From Paraphysomonas bandaiensis (Eukaryota > Chrysophyceae): a stretch of DNA of 64,000 bases. The translations under genes were made by a program, and so were the position numbers. The stretch lies in assembly GCA_965644295.1 (NCBI GenBank), contig CBFFRP010000608.1, positions 1-64,000 of the forward strand, read 5' to 3'. Below, in pieces: positions 63,101 through 64,000 of this stretch (the stretch's first letter is position 1; each line of letters starts with the position of its first letter). The notes under the pieces were generated by a model. The model was not told where the DNA came from. It was given only the letters and a program-made list of their open reading frames with translations, and did no database searches.

Positions 63101-63933
63101 GATGGGTGTTCAAATCTCAGTGCATCTACAAAACTATCGACTGTACCCTTGGTGGCCATAACAAATACACGACATTCTGTTTCCATGATGATTCTAAAAC
63201 ATCGAAGAATTTGCTGAACGCTGCACATATCAACCTCATGCAAAGGATGCTGTTCAAATGATTTGTCCAAAATCGATGCAAGAATAGAAACGCCTCTAGT
63301 AGCACAAAAGCGATGAAGCCATTCGAAGTTTGCAGTGGCTTGTCTTATACGGTACCTCAAGATTAGTAGAAGGAAAGATGAGGCAGGATCATCAGAGCCC
63401 AGGCTGGCGATCAAATCTCTGTCTTCAGCAGAAAAGCAAATATCTTCATCCCACAGCGAAACACCTTTTACAATACGCGCCAGCTTATCAGTTGTCGTGA
63501 GCTCAACATCCAGGACTGCTTTGATATCATTAGGCACCTCAAGTAGCCTCAATAGATCATCGAAAACTCTATCGACCTCTGTGATAGTACCAGCATCCAG
63601 TTGCGCGTCTGTTTTACCCTCGACAGTCCCTACTAATCGTCGCACTACAGCCCGCGCAACTTTATCATGGAGGTACGGTAGTTCTTGAGCACTTGTTTCT
63701 TCCAGGGCCTCTATAAACGCCTTCTTCGATTTAAACCCCGTATAGTCAATGCTACGGTCCAAACAAAGCTGCGCAAGGTCAAGAATTCCCATCGTTCTCA
63801 AATCATGAGCATCATGGGGAGTTGTAGAAGGCTCATCCGGCTCTGAATCTGAATCAGAAACATGGGCAAAGAGTGAGGTCACTCCAGTGTTTGTCGGAAC
63901 AGTCTCAGTCTTGTTTTTAGTCGAGTCTCCCAT
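60154..63933 (-). CDS. Formin (GBD/FH3, PH, FH1, FH2)
   Basis: Formins nucleate and elongate unbranched actin filaments. From the first in-frame ATG (63933), with a probable 54-bp in-frame intron at 60606-60659 removed, the protein has 1241 residues. A helical GBD/FH3-like region covers about 60-440. A PH-like domain lies at about 530-630 (ARRLWYKIEDNSLAWY; HKWLVALTAVRKG). A short FH1 (APPLPPMPPPKPVK) is at about 760-776, with few profilin sites. FH2 follows at about 781-1180, with the conserved KKVKQLFWSKVKP, AGNYMNGATTRGQAHG and YRLDTLLKV. The tail has basic (MKSFKKKLQQIRKM) then acidic (SDSSDDDVEW) stretches, perhaps an autoregulatory DAD (inference). The frame is open upstream to the window edge, so an earlier start is possible. 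Confidence 0.92.
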   Translation of the reverse strand: MGDSTKNKTETVPTNTGVTSLFAHVSDSDSEPDEPSTTPHDAHDLRTMGILDLAQLCLDRSIDYTGFKSKKAFIEALEETSAQELPYLHDKVARAVVRRLVGTVEGKTDAQLDAGTITEVDRVFDDLLRLLEVPNDIKAVLDVELTTTDKLARIVKGVSLWDEDICFSAEDRDLIASLGSDDPASSFLLLILRYRIRQATANFEWLHRFCATRGVSILASILDKSFEQHPLHEVDMCSVQQILRCFRIIMETECRVFVMATKGTVDSFVDALRFEHPSLALEALDLLSECIIFGGADAVWQVIQGLSRLARSRGEKLFSLLVNAFKSGNLLLQTAILGLVNSIMLYERDIDQRMAMRRTLLDLDFDKTCSEMLKEYRKTGGMRSPQKPTPLEDSPCVASGVDDFESNCGECTTAESYTQKLRAGVWVCDEDMGEGLADGLLAVVHPNEGKMEGYAIEIVEKDEVEGESDGMWMTGDDLGKIVDNTMTSIGKVGRRLSLRRSSLTERRASESAMSRRRSSFQGSRTEMLKESVAARRLWYKIEDNSLAWYASVECSTYTAQHSASKRLGTILIDDIVDIVDYSTLTSKINFLLQNCFTIVIADGGKLHLCFDTVATKHKWLVALTAVRKGRFLRRAPFRRPPVPTLSASVLLKLRKKLEQQVALYRSVAKEDVATIYASSVEDFVNGGGTSASGPSMSAVDLANFLQYELKVHRNEGKLLGALKDITTYVVSNYAPRPVVEEEDVFAGRKYPLAVPDSSRPVPRAPPLPPMPPPKPVKTPTKKVKQLFWSKVKPVNVYNTIWEEVEEPELSWSDLESQFAVVTSRRRANIRSSVKGGSNATKKVSLFDSRRTQNVAIACGKLRKTPEELFDLVIGLDPDELTADVNDTILNLLVPTTEELNVIRSYNGEIDELDFCGKLFYLFMDIERLEQRLITQRIMLSWFEQAEMVSEQLNIIIQSVTELAGEPCMGSLRTVMGAILSAGNYMNGATTRGQAHGYRLDTLLKVRNVKQTGPGRRTLLHFVIEQLSMLYPDMPPFYSSWKSMWLAPKIFRESLEVVMKDLQLSLDNCMAEIEFAEELSSPSVKGPLIDRLGVLATTSSSVSYNSICVVGQFITSASEAYKDLSLLFDEADRAVSSLKGHFGEIVLGCSPGATDEDPWQTFFALIIKFSTMYKISVQENEDWKKEAEKAKKRITTKPIPKRDTGNRAESLVVSKPVPVPARTRQHSQEDAMKSFKKKLQQIRKMNTTNGSDSSDDDVEW

Positions 63934-64000
63934 GGTGGTCTCAGGAGAATCTGAACCAGATACACTACCGTCAGGAGTACTCACAAGAGACTGATAGTCG

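Noticed and set aside
63982-63984. GTG start of the formin
   Set aside because: Nuclear genes rarely start at GTG; the first ATG in frame is at 63933, though an upstream exon outside the window is possible.

Overview
This is eukaryotic nuclear DNA, most likely from a flagellated stramenopile (heterokont). The reasons are: very long P-[ST]-G-x tetrapeptide repeats on surface proteins, a style well known from heterokont algae; a giant REJ/GPS-type multipass protein; an IFT22 gene, which implies cilia; a formin with GBD/FH3-PH-FH1-FH2 order; and many short GT-AG introns (45 to about 150 bp). The species assignment is inference. Exon models were rebuilt by hand from splice sites; in every multi-exon model the joined length is a multiple of three.

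Layout. 1-22068 (+): 3' part of a giant gene whose first 13.4 kb is a near-perfect 144-bp coding minisatellite, followed by REJ-like, Cys-rich and GPS-like regions, about eight membrane segments and a serine-rich tail. 22069-24918: gene-free, with two copies of a dispersed repeat. 24919-29214: membrane cyclophilin-like gene (-), CATA microsatellite, IFT22 (+), PPIL1 (-). 29215-34413 (+): nine-exon ABCC/MRP transporter. 34414-36633: repeat land with an inverted pair of a CATA-headed element around a decayed recombinase-like fragment. 36634-38608 (+): FYVE / PIH1-like / PH protein. 38609-40306: more dispersed repeat copies. 40307-46205: inorganic pyrophosphatase (-), an unknown gene (+), a membrane thioredoxin (-) and an unknown basic-tailed protein (+). 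46206-49716: gene-free. 49717-51826 (+): C-type lectin type I membrane protein. 52182-57713: complete, apparently very young Copia LTR retrotransposon on the minus strand. 57719-60153: gene-free with a long inverted repeat. 60154-63933 (-): formin.

Themes. Four gene pairs are head to head and share short intergenic regions; three of these hold clusters of GTACAG/CTGTAC motifs and the fourth only related CTGTAT motifs, which suggests a recurrent bidirectional promoter type. Two cell-surface proteins (the giant one and the lectin) share both the proline tetrapeptide linker and an RKLQSG motif in otherwise unrelated ectodomains. Mobile DNA shows several ages: a Copia copy with identical LTRs, diverged short dispersed repeats, and a fragment broken by stops and frameshifts. 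The strongest candidates for something undescribed are the homogenised surface-protein array with variation confined to one slot, the FYVE-PIH1-PH fusion, and the shared divergent-promoter motif.
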